A stretch of DNA of 64,000 nucleotides from Candidatus Phosphitivorax anaerolimi (GTDB lineage Bacteria > Desulfobacterota > Desulfomonilia > UBA1062), in contig MPOS01000033.1 of NCBI GenBank assembly GCA_001896555.1, positions 1-64,000 of the forward strand, read 5' to 3'. Positions 15,878 through 24,857 of this stretch are shown here, piece by piece; the first letter of the stretch is position 1; each line of letters opens with the position of its first letter. Made by a program: the position numbers and the translations under genes. The notes under the pieces are model-generated. The model made no database searches. It saw only the letters and a program-made list of their open reading frames with translations, and was not told the DNA's origin.

Positions 15878-16663
15878 TCAGTTTATCCGGGCGATGATTC
15901 TCGCATCCTTCCGGTGATTGTCTCGCCCGCCTTTGTCTCCACGGTTGTTGTTATTGCCGTGTGTTCCATGATGCCCGGGGCTGCCGTTTGTATCCCTCCG
16001 GTCGTTTTTCCAGCCCTTGTCCTGATGTGATCTCCGGTCGCCCCAATCATCCCTGTCTTTCTTGGGTTTCTGCTGCAGGTCCTTGTCGTGCGTGCGGGCT
16101 TTGTGCCTCTCGCGGGTGAATTCGCGGTCGATCACCACATAGCTTTTGCCCTGCGAGCGATACTTGACGATTCTGTCCGGGGGGCACCGGTGATATCCGG
16201 ACAAGAAGATCAGGTTGACCTGGTTCACGATGTCATGATCGCTCAGGTGCCTATGTTTCAGGCCGGGGTGATACCGTTTGCCGCCGGTGCAGCCGGGGAT
16301 GAAATAGATGTCAGGGCCCAGGCCGAAGTGCAGGGTGATATCCATCCAGGTCATGCCCCTAAGCCTCATCCGGGCGATCATATCGGGATGCACGCACGCC
16401 CTCTTTGCGATGAAGAAGACCACCGGCAGGTCTTCGTGGCAGATCCCCTGCTGGTGAACCACAACCACCTCCCGGTGGGGGACCCGGTAATACTCGCCGA
16501 TGGATAGGTGAAACCCGCTGATTCCATCATCGTTTCCGGTAACCCCCACGCTCCACTTCGTCCCGGCGAACGAAGGCGAGATGGATACCAGGATCATGAT
16601 CAGAATGCCCGCGCTGACAACCAGAACCCGGATGATCGGCTTACCGATGGCTTTTATGTTCAT
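15878..16663 (-). CDS. Secreted protein with two internal repeats and a basic Gly/His/Asn tail
   Basis: A 261-residue protein of unknown function. A signal peptide covers about residues 1-33 (hydrophobic VLVVSAGILIMILVSI, cleavage after SFA). Two similar units follow: one containing FFIAKRACVHPDMIARMRLR and GMTWMDIT, the other LIFLSGYHRCPPDRIVKYRS and GKSYVVID. Both share a Phe-Ile/Leu, Cys-x-Pro-Asp-x-Ile and Gly-x-Ser/Thr pattern. The last 70 residues are hydrophilic, rich in Asp, Arg, His, Asn and Gly, and probably disordered. ATG 16663 is chosen for the signal peptide; AAAGGAG is ten bases upstream. Exported and possibly ligand- or polymer-binding. Confidence 0.65.
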   Translation of the reverse strand: MNIKAIGKPIIRVLVVSAGILIMILVSISPSFAGTKWSVGVTGNDDGISGFHLSIGEYYRVPHREVVVVHQQGICHEDLPVVFFIAKRACVHPDMIARMRLRGMTWMDITLHFGLGPDIYFIPGCTGGKRYHPGLKHRHLSDHDIVNQVNLIFLSGYHRCPPDRIVKYRSQGKSYVVIDREFTRERHKARTHDKDLQQKPKKDRDDWGDRRSHQDKGWKNDRRDTNGSPGHHGTHGNNNNRGDKGGRDNHRKDARIIARIN

Positions 16664-16942
16664 CACAACACTTCTCCTTTCGCAATTGTGCAGGCAGTGT
16701 CCCTTAAAAGACTGCAAATTTCGTTTTTGCTTTTCCGACCCCATAGACGGGCGGGCCGGCAGGATAGTTTACAAGCCGGCAGATCTTCAAAAAGTAAGGC
16801 CGCCTCGAGCGCAAGCCTCCGGATAACAGCTTGAACTGAGAGAGAAAATTCTCCCGGCATCGAAAAAGGCCGAGCGTGCCGGCAGTTGTCAGATCGTCTT
16901 GTCCGGTATGGAGATGACCGGCGTGAGAACGCCTGTGATGAT

Positions 16943-18532
16943 TCAGCCCCGGGGAGGCCCGTCCAAACCGGGTGTGGGCATGCGCTCGTTTCCCGAAGAC
17001 TGGATATCCTTTAGCTGCTGCCGGGAGGTTTCGAGGGGTTCGGGAGGCTGCGCATCAAGGCGGGCAGGAGAGGTTGCCGGGGCGGGCTCGGGAGAGAGCT
17101 TGTGCAAAGGCTCGGGTGTATTCGCCGGATCGGCGGGATGATCGGGCGCCGGCTCAGGTTCGGATGCCGGTGCAGGAGCAGGCCCGGATGCGGGGTGTAC
17201 GGCGGGTGAAGGCCCGGGTGCCGGCTCTGGTGCGGCCATGGCGCCGGGTGCCGTGAGGGCTGTCTCCTCCTTCAGGTGATCCCTGTTCGCCTCCAGCACA
17301 TCCGGCGGGTTTTCGGGCTTCATCATATCCTGCATGGCCCTGTAGGCGTCATTATAGTGGTTGCCCGGGCTCCACAGCAGCCAGCCCGTGCCGCCTGCAT
17401 CCCGGGCAGCCTCGATCTGGGTCCGGATGTACCGTGCGTCGAACCCGGTGGTCACCCGGAGCGGGAACGACTGGAGCCACGGCCTGATGACCACTTCATC
17501 GCCGACCAGTTCTTTCATCCTCTTGATCCCGTTGTGAATGAACCGGTAGGGATCGTCCGCAGGGTTTTTCACCCCGTCGAAGCCCGGACTGAAATGCGAG
17601 GGATAGAGCATGGGAGAGATAATGTCCACGTGATGTTTCATCTTTGCGATGTCCTGACCCACCACGAGTACGTCGACATCCCGCTGCCAGATCACGATCC
17701 CGAACATATCGACCGAGAGCAGCACTCCCCTGGGCTTGGTGATGGCGTATACCTTCTCCAGGAACGATGCGATGACGTCCGTTCGCGAGACACCCTCGAC
17801 GCCCGTATCGGTGCGGCCGTCGGCGTGGTAGCGGATATAGTCGAGCTGGATCTCGTCCACGCCGTTTTCAACCAGCTCTTCGATCACGGTCAGGATGTAT
17901 TTCTGGACATCCGGGTTCGCGGGGTCGAGCCAGTTCTTCTCCCGGTTGATGCACCACTCGGGCCTGTTCCGCGACATGATGGGATCGTGGAACACCACCA
18001 CCCGGGCGGCCACATGGATGCCCATGCGGTGGAGAAACTCCACGAGCTTGGGCAGCTCTTCGATGTTCGGGTAGTATTTCTCCTCAGGGCAGTAGGCCCG
18101 GCGGATGGGGCTGGGATAGGTAATGGCGCCCAGATCGTCCTTGGCGTCGAAGACGATGGTGTTGCCCCCCAGGTTTTTGAGCCTCTCCGCGGAATCGAAG
18201 ATAAACCGGGTGCCGGCTGAAGAAGGATTCATATAAAGGCCCTTTGCAGGGAAATCCCGGGGCCTGGTCACGGTCCTTGCCTTCAACGGCTCTTTCCAGG
18301 CCACGGGTATGCTCAGCGACTGTCCGATGGACAGCGGGCCCTCGATCTTGTTGATCGCCTTGATGTTTGCGATGAGCTCCTTGCGGGTATATGCGGCGGT
18401 ATAGGGCATGTACGCGGCCGCAATCGACGAGAGGGTGTCTCCGCTTCTGACCGTGTAGGTCGCTTCGTCCGGAGAGGCTGCTCCCATGAATAGAACCGAG
18501 CACAGAAAAAGAAAGAAACAGGATCTTCTCAT
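16943..18532 (-). CDS. LysM-GHL15 (DUF4015) glycosidase-like exported protein
   Basis: A 529-residue exported protein. Signal peptide about 1-20; one LysM peptidoglycan-binding domain about 25-75 (TYTVRSGDTLSSIAAAYMPY and LSIGQSLSIPV). A TIM-barrel domain of the putative glycoside hydrolase type (DUF4015/GHL15) spans about 90-390, with GVDEIQLDYIRYHADG and LLSVDMFG near the expected acidic strands. The last 120 residues are Pro/Ala/Glu-rich and disordered. It may cut or modify cell-wall or capsule glycan. ATG 18532 has GAGGAG just upstream; a TTG at 18544 is less likely. Confidence 0.82.
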   Translation of the reverse strand: MRRSCFFLFLCSVLFMGAASPDEATYTVRSGDTLSSIAAAYMPYTAAYTRKELIANIKAINKIEGPLSIGQSLSIPVAWKEPLKARTVTRPRDFPAKGLYMNPSSAGTRFIFDSAERLKNLGGNTIVFDAKDDLGAITYPSPIRRAYCPEEKYYPNIEELPKLVEFLHRMGIHVAARVVVFHDPIMSRNRPEWCINREKNWLDPANPDVQKYILTVIEELVENGVDEIQLDYIRYHADGRTDTGVEGVSRTDVIASFLEKVYAITKPRGVLLSVDMFGIVIWQRDVDVLVVGQDIAKMKHHVDIISPMLYPSHFSPGFDGVKNPADDPYRFIHNGIKRMKELVGDEVVIRPWLQSFPLRVTTGFDARYIRTQIEAARDAGGTGWLLWSPGNHYNDAYRAMQDMMKPENPPDVLEANRDHLKEETALTAPGAMAAPEPAPGPSPAVHPASGPAPAPASEPEPAPDHPADPANTPEPLHKLSPEPAPATSPARLDAQPPEPLETSRQQLKDIQSSGNERMPTPGLDGPPRG

Positions 18533-18754
18533 ACTGCTCCTCAATATAACATTTCGGTGAAACGCATCCCTTTCATAATCCTTTTATGATGGGGGTACAA
18601 GATAGTTGGTGAAAAAATTGCTCCAAAGAAACGGTCAGTTCATAATTACCGGACCTTGCCGGAATACAAAGTCGTTGTACCCTACGGGGGAAGTGTGGCA
18701 CACAATACATGAGAAGACAATCATACAATAACGGAATTTTCCGGAGGTACAGGC

Positions 18755-20047
18755 GTGCGGATTCTCGTCATCGATCCGGTGGGAGGCATCAGTGGAGACA
18801 TGCTGCTGGGGAGCCTGATCCATCTGGGGTGTCCGGTCGGGTATCTGGAGGACATGCTCCGGAGGCTCCCGGTGGACGGTTTCACCATGGAGACCGTCCC
18901 CAGGAGTGTTCACGGCATCGGAGCCCTCGACCTGTCATTTCACTGCGTGCACGAGCACAAGTCGCGCACCTATGCGCACATCAGGGATGAAATCCTCTCC
19001 GTGCTGCCCGATGCCGTGCGTGCCCGGGCTGGGTCGATCTTTCTGGCGCTGGCCGGCGCCGAGGCCCAGGTGCACGGTGTCGATGTCGACGAGGTCCACT
19101 TCCACGAGGTGGGTGCCCTGGACTCTATTCTCGACATCGTAGGCATTGCCGCGGCAGTCGAGTATCTTTGTGTCGAAGCCATCTACTGCAGACAGATTCC
19201 CCTGGGTACGGGGACGACCAGGTCCATGCACGGCACTATCCCGGTTCCGGCCCCGGCGACCATAAGACTGCTCGAAGGCAGGCAGGTGCGGTTCACAGAC
19301 ATCCCCTTCGAGCTGACCACCCCTACCGGGGCCGCGGCCGTGGCCGCTCTGGCTTTGCCGGGCAGCCCGCCTGCAGGCATCACGGTCAGCGCTACAGGCT
19401 ACGGCTGCGGCGACAGGGAGATACCCGGGTGGCCCAACCTCTGTCGCTGCATCCTGTGCGAGGCGCAGTCCGGCAAATCCGGTTTGGAGACGTATCTGGT
19501 GGAGGCCGATGTGGACGACATGAACCCGGAAGAAACCGAGGCCGCGCTGGAGAGGCTGTTGGAGGCCGGGGCACTGGATGCGCTCCTGGTGCCCAAGATC
19601 ATGAAGCGGGGCAGGCCGGGGTTCGGCTTTCAGGTCATCTGCGAAGCAGAGAGCCTGCACAGGGTCGTATCAAGCCTCCTGACGCACACCACATCCATAG
19701 GGGCGCGGTATCATCCTGTTGAAAGAACAGTGCTCGACCGTACTTCTTACACTATCAACACACGCTGGGGTGAAGTGGGGGTCAAGGAGAGCGTCCTGCC
19801 GGACGGATCGACCCGCTCCAAGCTCGAATACCGCGATCTTGCGCGGATATCCCGGGAGCAGGGAATACCTGTCGCCTCGGTAAGGGTTGAGCTCGAGCGG
19901 ATGATCCGGGAAGACGGGCCCCGGGAAAGCGCGAACCATGAAGGCTCAACCCTCACGGGTGCGAACCGGGCCGGCGATGAGGCGCCACAGATCGGCGCAG
20001 CAGGCAGCAATGCAACGGAGCGCGGTTCATCAGGAGGCGGGCAATGA
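18755..20047 (+). CDS. larC: LarC, nickel insertion protein for the nickel-pincer nucleotide
   Basis: A 430-residue LarC (DUF111) protein. The N-terminus (ILVIDPVGGISGDMLLG) and the EVHFHEVGALDSILDIVG segment, rich in metal-binding His and Glu, are typical. LarC inserts nickel into the pyridinium bisthiocarboxylate mononucleotide in a CTP-dependent step. In Lactobacillus plantarum larC is split and needs a frameshift; here it is one unbroken frame. The last 40 residues are low-complexity and may be dispensable. GTG 18755 follows CCGGAGG. The stop overlaps larB by four bases (ATGA). Confidence 0.92.
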   Translation: MRILVIDPVGGISGDMLLGSLIHLGCPVGYLEDMLRRLPVDGFTMETVPRSVHGIGALDLSFHCVHEHKSRTYAHIRDEILSVLPDAVRARAGSIFLALAGAEAQVHGVDVDEVHFHEVGALDSILDIVGIAAAVEYLCVEAIYCRQIPLGTGTTRSMHGTIPVPAPATIRLLEGRQVRFTDIPFELTTPTGAAAVAALALPGSPPAGITVSATGYGCGDREIPGWPNLCRCILCEAQSGKSGLETYLVEADVDDMNPEETEAALERLLEAGALDALLVPKIMKRGRPGFGFQVICEAESLHRVVSSLLTHTTSIGARYHPVERTVLDRTSYTINTRWGEVGVKESVLPDGSTRSKLEYRDLARISREQGIPVASVRVELERMIREDGPRESANHEGSTLTGANRAGDEAPQIGAAGSNATERGSSGGGQ

Positions 20048-20808
20048 TCCGGGACCTGCTTGAGAGGGTTCGCGCCGGCGAGATCGGGATTGAAGAGGCC
20101 CAGGAGAGAATCATCCGCCTGCTTTACGAACAGGGCGAGGACTTTCTTCTCGACCTGCACCGGCATCGCCGCACCGGGTTCCCTGAGGTGATCTATGCCA
20201 GGGGGAAGAGCACGGACCAGGTGCTGCGGATCGTGCGGAGCTTTCTCGAAAGCTCCGGCAAGGCCTTTGTGTCGCTCGTGAATGAGGAGCAGGAGCGCGC
20301 GATCAGCGAGGCCTTTCCCCAGGCCCGGATCGTAAAGGCCGCCAGCCTCATGGTGATCTCGACATCCGGAGAGCGCCCGCAGGAGCTGGGCTCTGTGGGT
20401 GTGCTGACCGCGGGCACCGCTGACACACCCTATGCAGCCGAGTGTGCGCTCATGCTCGAGGAGATCGGGGTGCGCGTGATCCAGGCGTTCGATTTCGGCG
20501 TTTCCGGGCTGCACCGGCCGTTTCTGGGCATCCGCCAGACACGGGAGGCGGATGTGCTCATCGTGTTCGCCGGCATGGATGGGATCCTGCCCACCATGGT
20601 AGCATCCCTGACCGACAAACCCGTGATCGCGGTGCCCACGCCTGTAGGATACGGGTTTGGCGGGAGCGGCGAAACGGCGCTTCGCGCCATGCTCCAGAGC
20701 TGCGTGCCTGGCCTGATGGTGCTGAACATCGGCAACAGCATAGGCGCGGCCTCCGCCGCGGTGAGAATCCTCTCCTCGATAAGGAGAAGAACGAATGGAC
20801 AAGTTTGA
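20044..20808 (+). CDS. larB: LarB, pyridinium-3,5-biscarboxylic acid mononucleotide synthase
   Basis: A 254-residue protein of the PurE-like LarB family. The N-terminus (RIRLLYEQGEDFLLDLHRHR is its neighbourhood) carries the helix typical of LarB; the PurE-like core includes VGVLTAGTADTPYAAECA and PVGYGFGGSGETALRAML. It carboxylates and hydrolyses nicotinic acid adenine dinucleotide, the first step to the nickel-pincer cofactor. It overlaps larC by four bases and larE by fourteen, so the three proteins are coupled. nadE, acting on the same substrate, lies about 4 kb upstream. Confidence 0.92.
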   Translation: MIRDLLERVRAGEIGIEEAQERIIRLLYEQGEDFLLDLHRHRRTGFPEVIYARGKSTDQVLRIVRSFLESSGKAFVSLVNEEQERAISEAFPQARIVKAASLMVISTSGERPQELGSVGVLTAGTADTPYAAECALMLEEIGVRVIQAFDFGVSGLHRPFLGIRQTREADVLIVFAGMDGILPTMVASLTDKPVIAVPTPVGYGFGGSGETALRAMLQSCVPGLMVLNIGNSIGAASAAVRILSSIRRRTNGQV

Positions 20809-21604
20809 CGCCCTGAAAAAGGTCGTCAGAGATAGAGAAAAGATGGGAGTCCTGTTCTCCGGCGGACTCGACAGCACGCTTCTGGCAAGGCTCGTCTATG
20901 ATGTCCTGGGCAAAAACGTCCGGGCCCTCACCTTCTACAGCCCCATCATCCACCGCGAGGAGGCGGCCGAGGCACGGATGCTGGCCGAGCTCATCGGCAT
21001 ACCCTGCGACGTGGTTTCCATCGACGAGATGGAAGAAGACCCCGCCTTTTCAAGCAATCGGCCCGACCGCTGCTACACCTGCAGAAAGATCAGAAACCGC
21101 ATCGCCTGGAGCTGGGCTCGGGAGCATGGTATTACACTCATCGCCGACGGCATGAACGCATCCGACCTGGGTGACTACCGTCCGGGCATCCGGGCGTCGC
21201 AAGAAGACGGCATCTGGCAGCCCTTCGTGGAGTTCGGCATTACCAAGGACGAGATCCGTGAATACTCCCGGCAGATGGGCCTGCCCACCTGGGAGAAATC
21301 CAACACCGTCTGCCTGTGCTCGCGTATCCCCTTCGGCATGGAAATCACCCGGGAGCGCCTCAGGAAGGTGGAAGAGGCCGAATCGTTCCTCAAGAGGCTG
21401 GGATTTGCCGTGTGCCGGGTGCGCTACTTTCCCCTGGAGACCGCGGTGGTGGAGATCGAAGAGCTCGAACGGGCGCTCGCCCACAAGGACCTCATCGTTG
21501 CGAACCTGCGCGAGATGGGGTTTTTGTTCGTCACCCTCGACCTCGAGGGGTTCTCCAGCGGCAAGCTCAACCGGTCGGTCAGGCAGGCAGGAAAGGACTC
21601 CTGA
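20795..21604 (+). CDS. larE: LarE, ATP-dependent sulfur transferase
   Basis: A 269-residue PP-loop protein: FSGGLDS at residues 21-27 activates the substrate carboxylate with ATP. The sulfur-donor region holds C173 and C175 in TVCLCSRIPFG, and a further pair C93/C96 lies in DRCYTCRK. L. plantarum LarE sacrifices a single cysteine at the position of C173. Extra cysteines suggest the other known type, which carries a [4Fe-4S] cluster and works catalytically; that assignment is inference. It makes the bisthiocarboxylate precursor that LarC then metallates. It is last in the operon; no larA is present in the window. Confidence 0.92.
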   Translation: MDKFDALKKVVRDREKMGVLFSGGLDSTLLARLVYDVLGKNVRALTFYSPIIHREEAAEARMLAELIGIPCDVVSIDEMEEDPAFSSNRPDRCYTCRKIRNRIAWSWAREHGITLIADGMNASDLGDYRPGIRASQEDGIWQPFVEFGITKDEIREYSRQMGLPTWEKSNTVCLCSRIPFGMEITRERLRKVEEAESFLKRLGFAVCRVRYFPLETAVVEIEELERALAHKDLIVANLREMGFLFVTLDLEGFSSGKLNRSVRQAGKDS

Positions 21605-21617
21605 AGAGGCTTATGGC

Positions 21618-22916
21618 TCAGAGCTTCAGGACCGGCGGGATGTTCGCCCTGGTGCCGTGAATCTTGGCCTGCATAAGCAGGAGCAGCGACTTGAGCGGAT
21701 TGAGGGGCACCAGCTTCAGCGGCGAGATGTGCAGCCATCTGGCAATGCCGTCGATGGTTTTCGCCAGGTTGTTGCACCCCGGAGAAAGGGTGATGTTGCG
21801 TTTGCCCACGCGGCGGCACATCTCGGGATACCACTCGGAGATGGCGCAGTCTCCCGCAATATGAACCGGGCCGGTCACGCCCGCCGTGTCAGCGGCTTGG
21901 ATCCCTTTGCCCATGAGGATCGTGAAACCTCCCCTGCACGCATAGTCCTGGCCGAACACCTCGAGCACGGCCTCGGTGTTGCGCCTGCACCCTTCGGTGC
22001 AGCACCGGGTCTTCCCCCGGATGATCCTCACACCGGGAGGGAATTTCTCCAGGAGGTCCCAACGGAACTTCTGCCTCCTTTGATCGAAGATCTCCCGGTT
22101 TTCGATCTCGATCTTCGAGAAGTCCGACTCCCCGAAACCATAGCGGGCCGCGAGCCTGAGGTGCTCGACCTCGTCCAGGGAAAACCCCAGGAACTCAGCC
22201 GCCGATACATCCACGGCCAGTGGGTCGTCTCCGCCGATGAGCACGTTCTTGGGAATCACGCAGAGCTCTTTCTGGGCGAGCGCCGGGTAATGGCCGTAGT
22301 TGGTGGCCTCGATCCCGTCGATGAGGGTGAAGTCGGGACGGAGAGCTGCATAGATATCTGCGATCTTCTGGTGGAGCTTGTAGTTGTGGTCAGGGATCCG
22401 GCTCTTCTGGTGCAGGAGGCCGAACTGGTTCTTGATCCCCAGCGTCACCGTGGTCATGGAATGACTCTTGAGCTTGGGTATGGAAATATAGAGGTTGTCC
22501 TGCCGTCTGGCGATGAGGCGCTCGTGAATGAAGTCAGGGATCTGGACGAATGACTCGAGCCCTTGCAGAAACAGGGGCATCTCCCCGGTCTCGTCCAGGT
22601 AGACCGGGACGGCCCCGGTCTCGCGGCAGACATGCTTCATCCCGCAGATCTCGAACACGAGCCTGGTGAAATTGCCCTGGGTGCTGTTCTCCATGACATA
22701 GACGTTGCGGGCTCCCTGCTGCTGGAAGTAGCGCACTACGGCGGAGACCACGGCGGGTGAGGTATAGACGTGCGGTTTGAAATCGATGGCGTTGACCTTC
22801 AGGTAGACGTCGCGTGACGCTTTCAGCAGGCTGCGGCCTCCTCCGAAGGCATCGAAGAGAGATGCAACCGCTTCATCGAGCCCCTGCAGGGTATCTTCGA
22901 ATCGCACCTTGGCCAC
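21618..22916 (-). CDS. DUF362 protein
   Basis: A 432-residue DUF362 protein of unknown reaction. The core (DVYLKVNAIDFKPHVYTSP, ISIPKLKSHSMTTVTLGIKN and FTLIDGIEA) is typical. Several cysteines follow (RCCTEGCRRN, YACRGG, AGDCAISE, SPGCNN), so an iron-sulfur cluster is possible, though there is no ferredoxin CxxCxxC motif. GTG 22916 is chosen because AGGAGG lies six bases upstream. The gene converges on larE with only 13 bases between stops, which gives tail-to-tail overlap of transcripts but no evidence of shared function. Confidence 0.8.
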   Translation of the reverse strand: MAKVRFEDTLQGLDEAVASLFDAFGGGRSLLKASRDVYLKVNAIDFKPHVYTSPAVVSAVVRYFQQQGARNVYVMENSTQGNFTRLVFEICGMKHVCRETGAVPVYLDETGEMPLFLQGLESFVQIPDFIHERLIARRQDNLYISIPKLKSHSMTTVTLGIKNQFGLLHQKSRIPDHNYKLHQKIADIYAALRPDFTLIDGIEATNYGHYPALAQKELCVIPKNVLIGGDDPLAVDVSAAEFLGFSLDEVEHLRLAARYGFGESDFSKIEIENREIFDQRRQKFRWDLLEKFPPGVRIIRGKTRCCTEGCRRNTEAVLEVFGQDYACRGGFTILMGKGIQAADTAGVTGPVHIAGDCAISEWYPEMCRRVGKRNITLSPGCNNLAKTIDGIARWLHISPLKLVPLNPLKSLLLLMQAKIHGTRANIPPVLKL

Positions 22917-23336
22917 GGTCTTCCTCCTGTTCTCGCACGCCCCGGGTAAAGGGACCGGAAGATCAGGCACGACGCCGACACCATCCTTCGATCAGAGACG
23001 GGAACATGCGCAGTATATACCGCATGTTTGCCCGATTCGGCGGGATGAGTCAATATCGGGATAAAAAAATGAGCCTACCCCTTGCCTGTGAGAGTCTATC
23101 TCATTATTATATTGATTTATTTGAATAACATCCATCGCTTCAAGCAGTGCCGTCACTGATGAAGGCGTTGCAATTCTCCTCCAAGTCCCCACCGGCAGGA
23201 CCGCGTGCTGCGAGACACCGGTGAGCAGAATCGTGGAGGCGCCGTTGCCCGATGCCGTCTCGGCAAGGCCTGGAAAGCCGGAAGGTTTTTTGCTGCATAT
23301 CGGTCATGGCGCCCGGTTGTTACCGGAGAGGTCGCA
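22917..23336. other. Divergent intergenic region, AT-rich centre
   Basis: 420 bases between the DUF362 gene and the plus-strand gene at 23337. The part 23088-23130 is markedly AT-rich (TTATTATATTGATTTATTTG) against the GC-rich surroundings and may hold promoter elements. No coding sequence or RNA gene is recognised. Confidence 0.4.
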
Positions 23337-23876
23337 ATGAGCAGTGAGGATGGATTTTTTGAAATCAGCGTTGACCGGCGTCATGGACTTGCCAATATCA
23401 GGCATCAGGGGAAGATCAGCCTGAGCAACCTCAACGAGTCGGTGCGTCAGCTTGCGGGCAGCCCGGATTTCACTCGCGTCACCAGGGGGTTGACAGACCT
23501 CAGAGAGGCAAGGGGCGCACTCACCTCGGATGAGATCAGAAGCCACGTGCGGGTCGTAATGGGTTGTCTCCCTCATGACAGGGAGCTCAGGTGGGCCATC
23601 ATCGCCCAGACGAACCTGGCATATGGTCTGTCAAGGGTTTTCGATATCCTTCTTGAAACGGGGAATGCCCGTATCGATCTGCAGGTGTTCCGGGATGCGT
23701 ACGACGCTATGGTGTGGCTTGACCTGACTGAAAACAGAAACGTCTCCTGTAGGAAGGCCCGGCGCCCAAACGCCATGCAGGCGTCAATGGATCACCCGGA
23801 TTTGGGCGTATACGCAGGAGACCGGCCGGATATTGACCGGATATCCTTATCTGAAAAACCCCCTGTACACCCGTAG
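23337..23876 (+). CDS. Small protein resembling the SpoIIAA-like (STAS/SEC14) fold
   Basis: A 179-residue soluble protein. The pattern FEISVDRRHGLANIRHQGKI, then DLREARGALT, then IDLQVFRDAYDAMVWL follows the layout of SpoIIAA-like single-domain proteins, which end in a Phe-x-Asp-x-x-x-Ala-x-x-Trp-Leu motif. The last 45 residues are unrelated and probably disordered. No catalytic motif is seen. ATG 23337 follows GGAGAGG. It ends 21 bases before the CDF gene, which seems to have its own promoter inside this gene's tail. Confidence 0.55.
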   Translation: MSSEDGFFEISVDRRHGLANIRHQGKISLSNLNESVRQLAGSPDFTRVTRGLTDLREARGALTSDEIRSHVRVVMGCLPHDRELRWAIIAQTNLAYGLSRVFDILLETGNARIDLQVFRDAYDAMVWLDLTENRNVSCRKARRPNAMQASMDHPDLGVYAGDRPDIDRISLSEKPPVHP

Positions 23877-23891
23877 AGAAAACCCTATAAT
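23864..23891 (+). promoter_or_regulatory. Candidate sigma-70 promoter placing the start at the CDF ATG
   Basis: TGTACA (23864-23869, four of six to TTGACA) and a perfect TATAAT (23886-23891) are 16 bases apart. Transcription would begin about seven bases after the -10 box, at or next to ATG 23898. No Shine-Dalgarno sequence is seen before that ATG, which suggests a leaderless message. Confidence 0.5.
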
Positions 23892-23897
23892 ACAACC

Positions 23898-24857
23898 ATG
23901 GTTGGCAACCATGTGCACAGCGGCACCGGATGCGGGTCGCACTCAGGGGGTCATGCGCACGCGCATCATGATGTGACGGGCGACATCCGGCTGGCGTTTT
24001 TCATCAACCTGTTCTTCACCGCCCTAGAGATCGCCGGCGGGATCTGGACGAACAGCATGGCCATCCTCGCGGATGCGGTCCACGATCTCGGAGACAGCTT
24101 CGCCCTGGGCTCTGCCTGGTATTTCGAACGCATTTCCCAGCGGGAGGGGGACGAGTACTTTTCCTATGGCTACCGGCGCTTCTCGCTCCTGGGTGCGCTC
24201 ATCAGCGTCATCACCCTGGTGGTGGGGGCGCTTTTCGTGCTTTCCGAGGCCGTACCCCGGCTTTTCTTTCCCCAGCCTTCCCATGCCCCAGGCATGGTGG
24301 TCTTCGCCGTAGCGGGCATCCTCATAAACGGGCTGGCCGCCCTAAGGCTCAGGGGCAAAGAGGGGATGAACGCACGGATGGTGGCGTGGCATCTTCTGGA
24401 GGATGTGCTCGGATGGCTTGCCATCCTCGTCACCGGCATCGTGCTCATCTTCTGGGATGTCCCGGTGCTGGATGCCGTTCTGTCCATCGTGATCACATGC
24501 TTTGTGCTCTATAACGTGCTCAAGGGCTTTCGAGTCACCATGAACATATTCCTCCAGGGAGTTCCCCATGAAGTGGATCTCCCGGCGATCGAGCGGGAGA
24601 TCAGGCAGATTCCGGGGGTAGCGGGCACCCACCACGCCCATGTGTGGACCCTCGACGGATATCGTCACGTCCTGACCATGCACGCGTCTCTGAAAGGCAA
24701 CCAGACCATGGACGATCTGGTCTGCCTCAAGAACGAGATCCGGAAAGTCATTGCAGACCACAACATAGCCCATTCAACCGTGGAGCTGGAGCTTAAGGAC
24801 GAAGCATGCCGGATGTACCCCGAGATGTGCAGGAGGAGCGAACCCGAGGAGCCGTAA
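23898..24857 (+). CDS. Cation diffusion facilitator (CzcD/ZitB-type Zn/Co/Cd exporter)
   Basis: A 319-residue inner-membrane exporter. A His-rich N-terminus (HSGGHAHAHHD) is followed by six transmembrane segments. Metal-site motifs are seen in TM2 (ADAVHDLGDS) and TM5 (HLLEDVLG, the His-x-x-x-Asp pair). A cytoplasmic ferredoxin-like domain of about 80 residues (PGVAGTHHAHVWTLDG) ends the protein. It exchanges divalent metal for protons. The gene has no ribosome site and a -10 box seven bases before the ATG. The substrate is probably zinc or cobalt by family. Confidence 0.93.
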   Translation: MVGNHVHSGTGCGSHSGGHAHAHHDVTGDIRLAFFINLFFTALEIAGGIWTNSMAILADAVHDLGDSFALGSAWYFERISQREGDEYFSYGYRRFSLLGALISVITLVVGALFVLSEAVPRLFFPQPSHAPGMVVFAVAGILINGLAALRLRGKEGMNARMVAWHLLEDVLGWLAILVTGIVLIFWDVPVLDAVLSIVITCFVLYNVLKGFRVTMNIFLQGVPHEVDLPAIEREIRQIPGVAGTHHAHVWTLDGYRHVLTMHASLKGNQTMDDLVCLKNEIRKVIADHNIAHSTVELELKDEACRMYPEMCRRSEPEEP

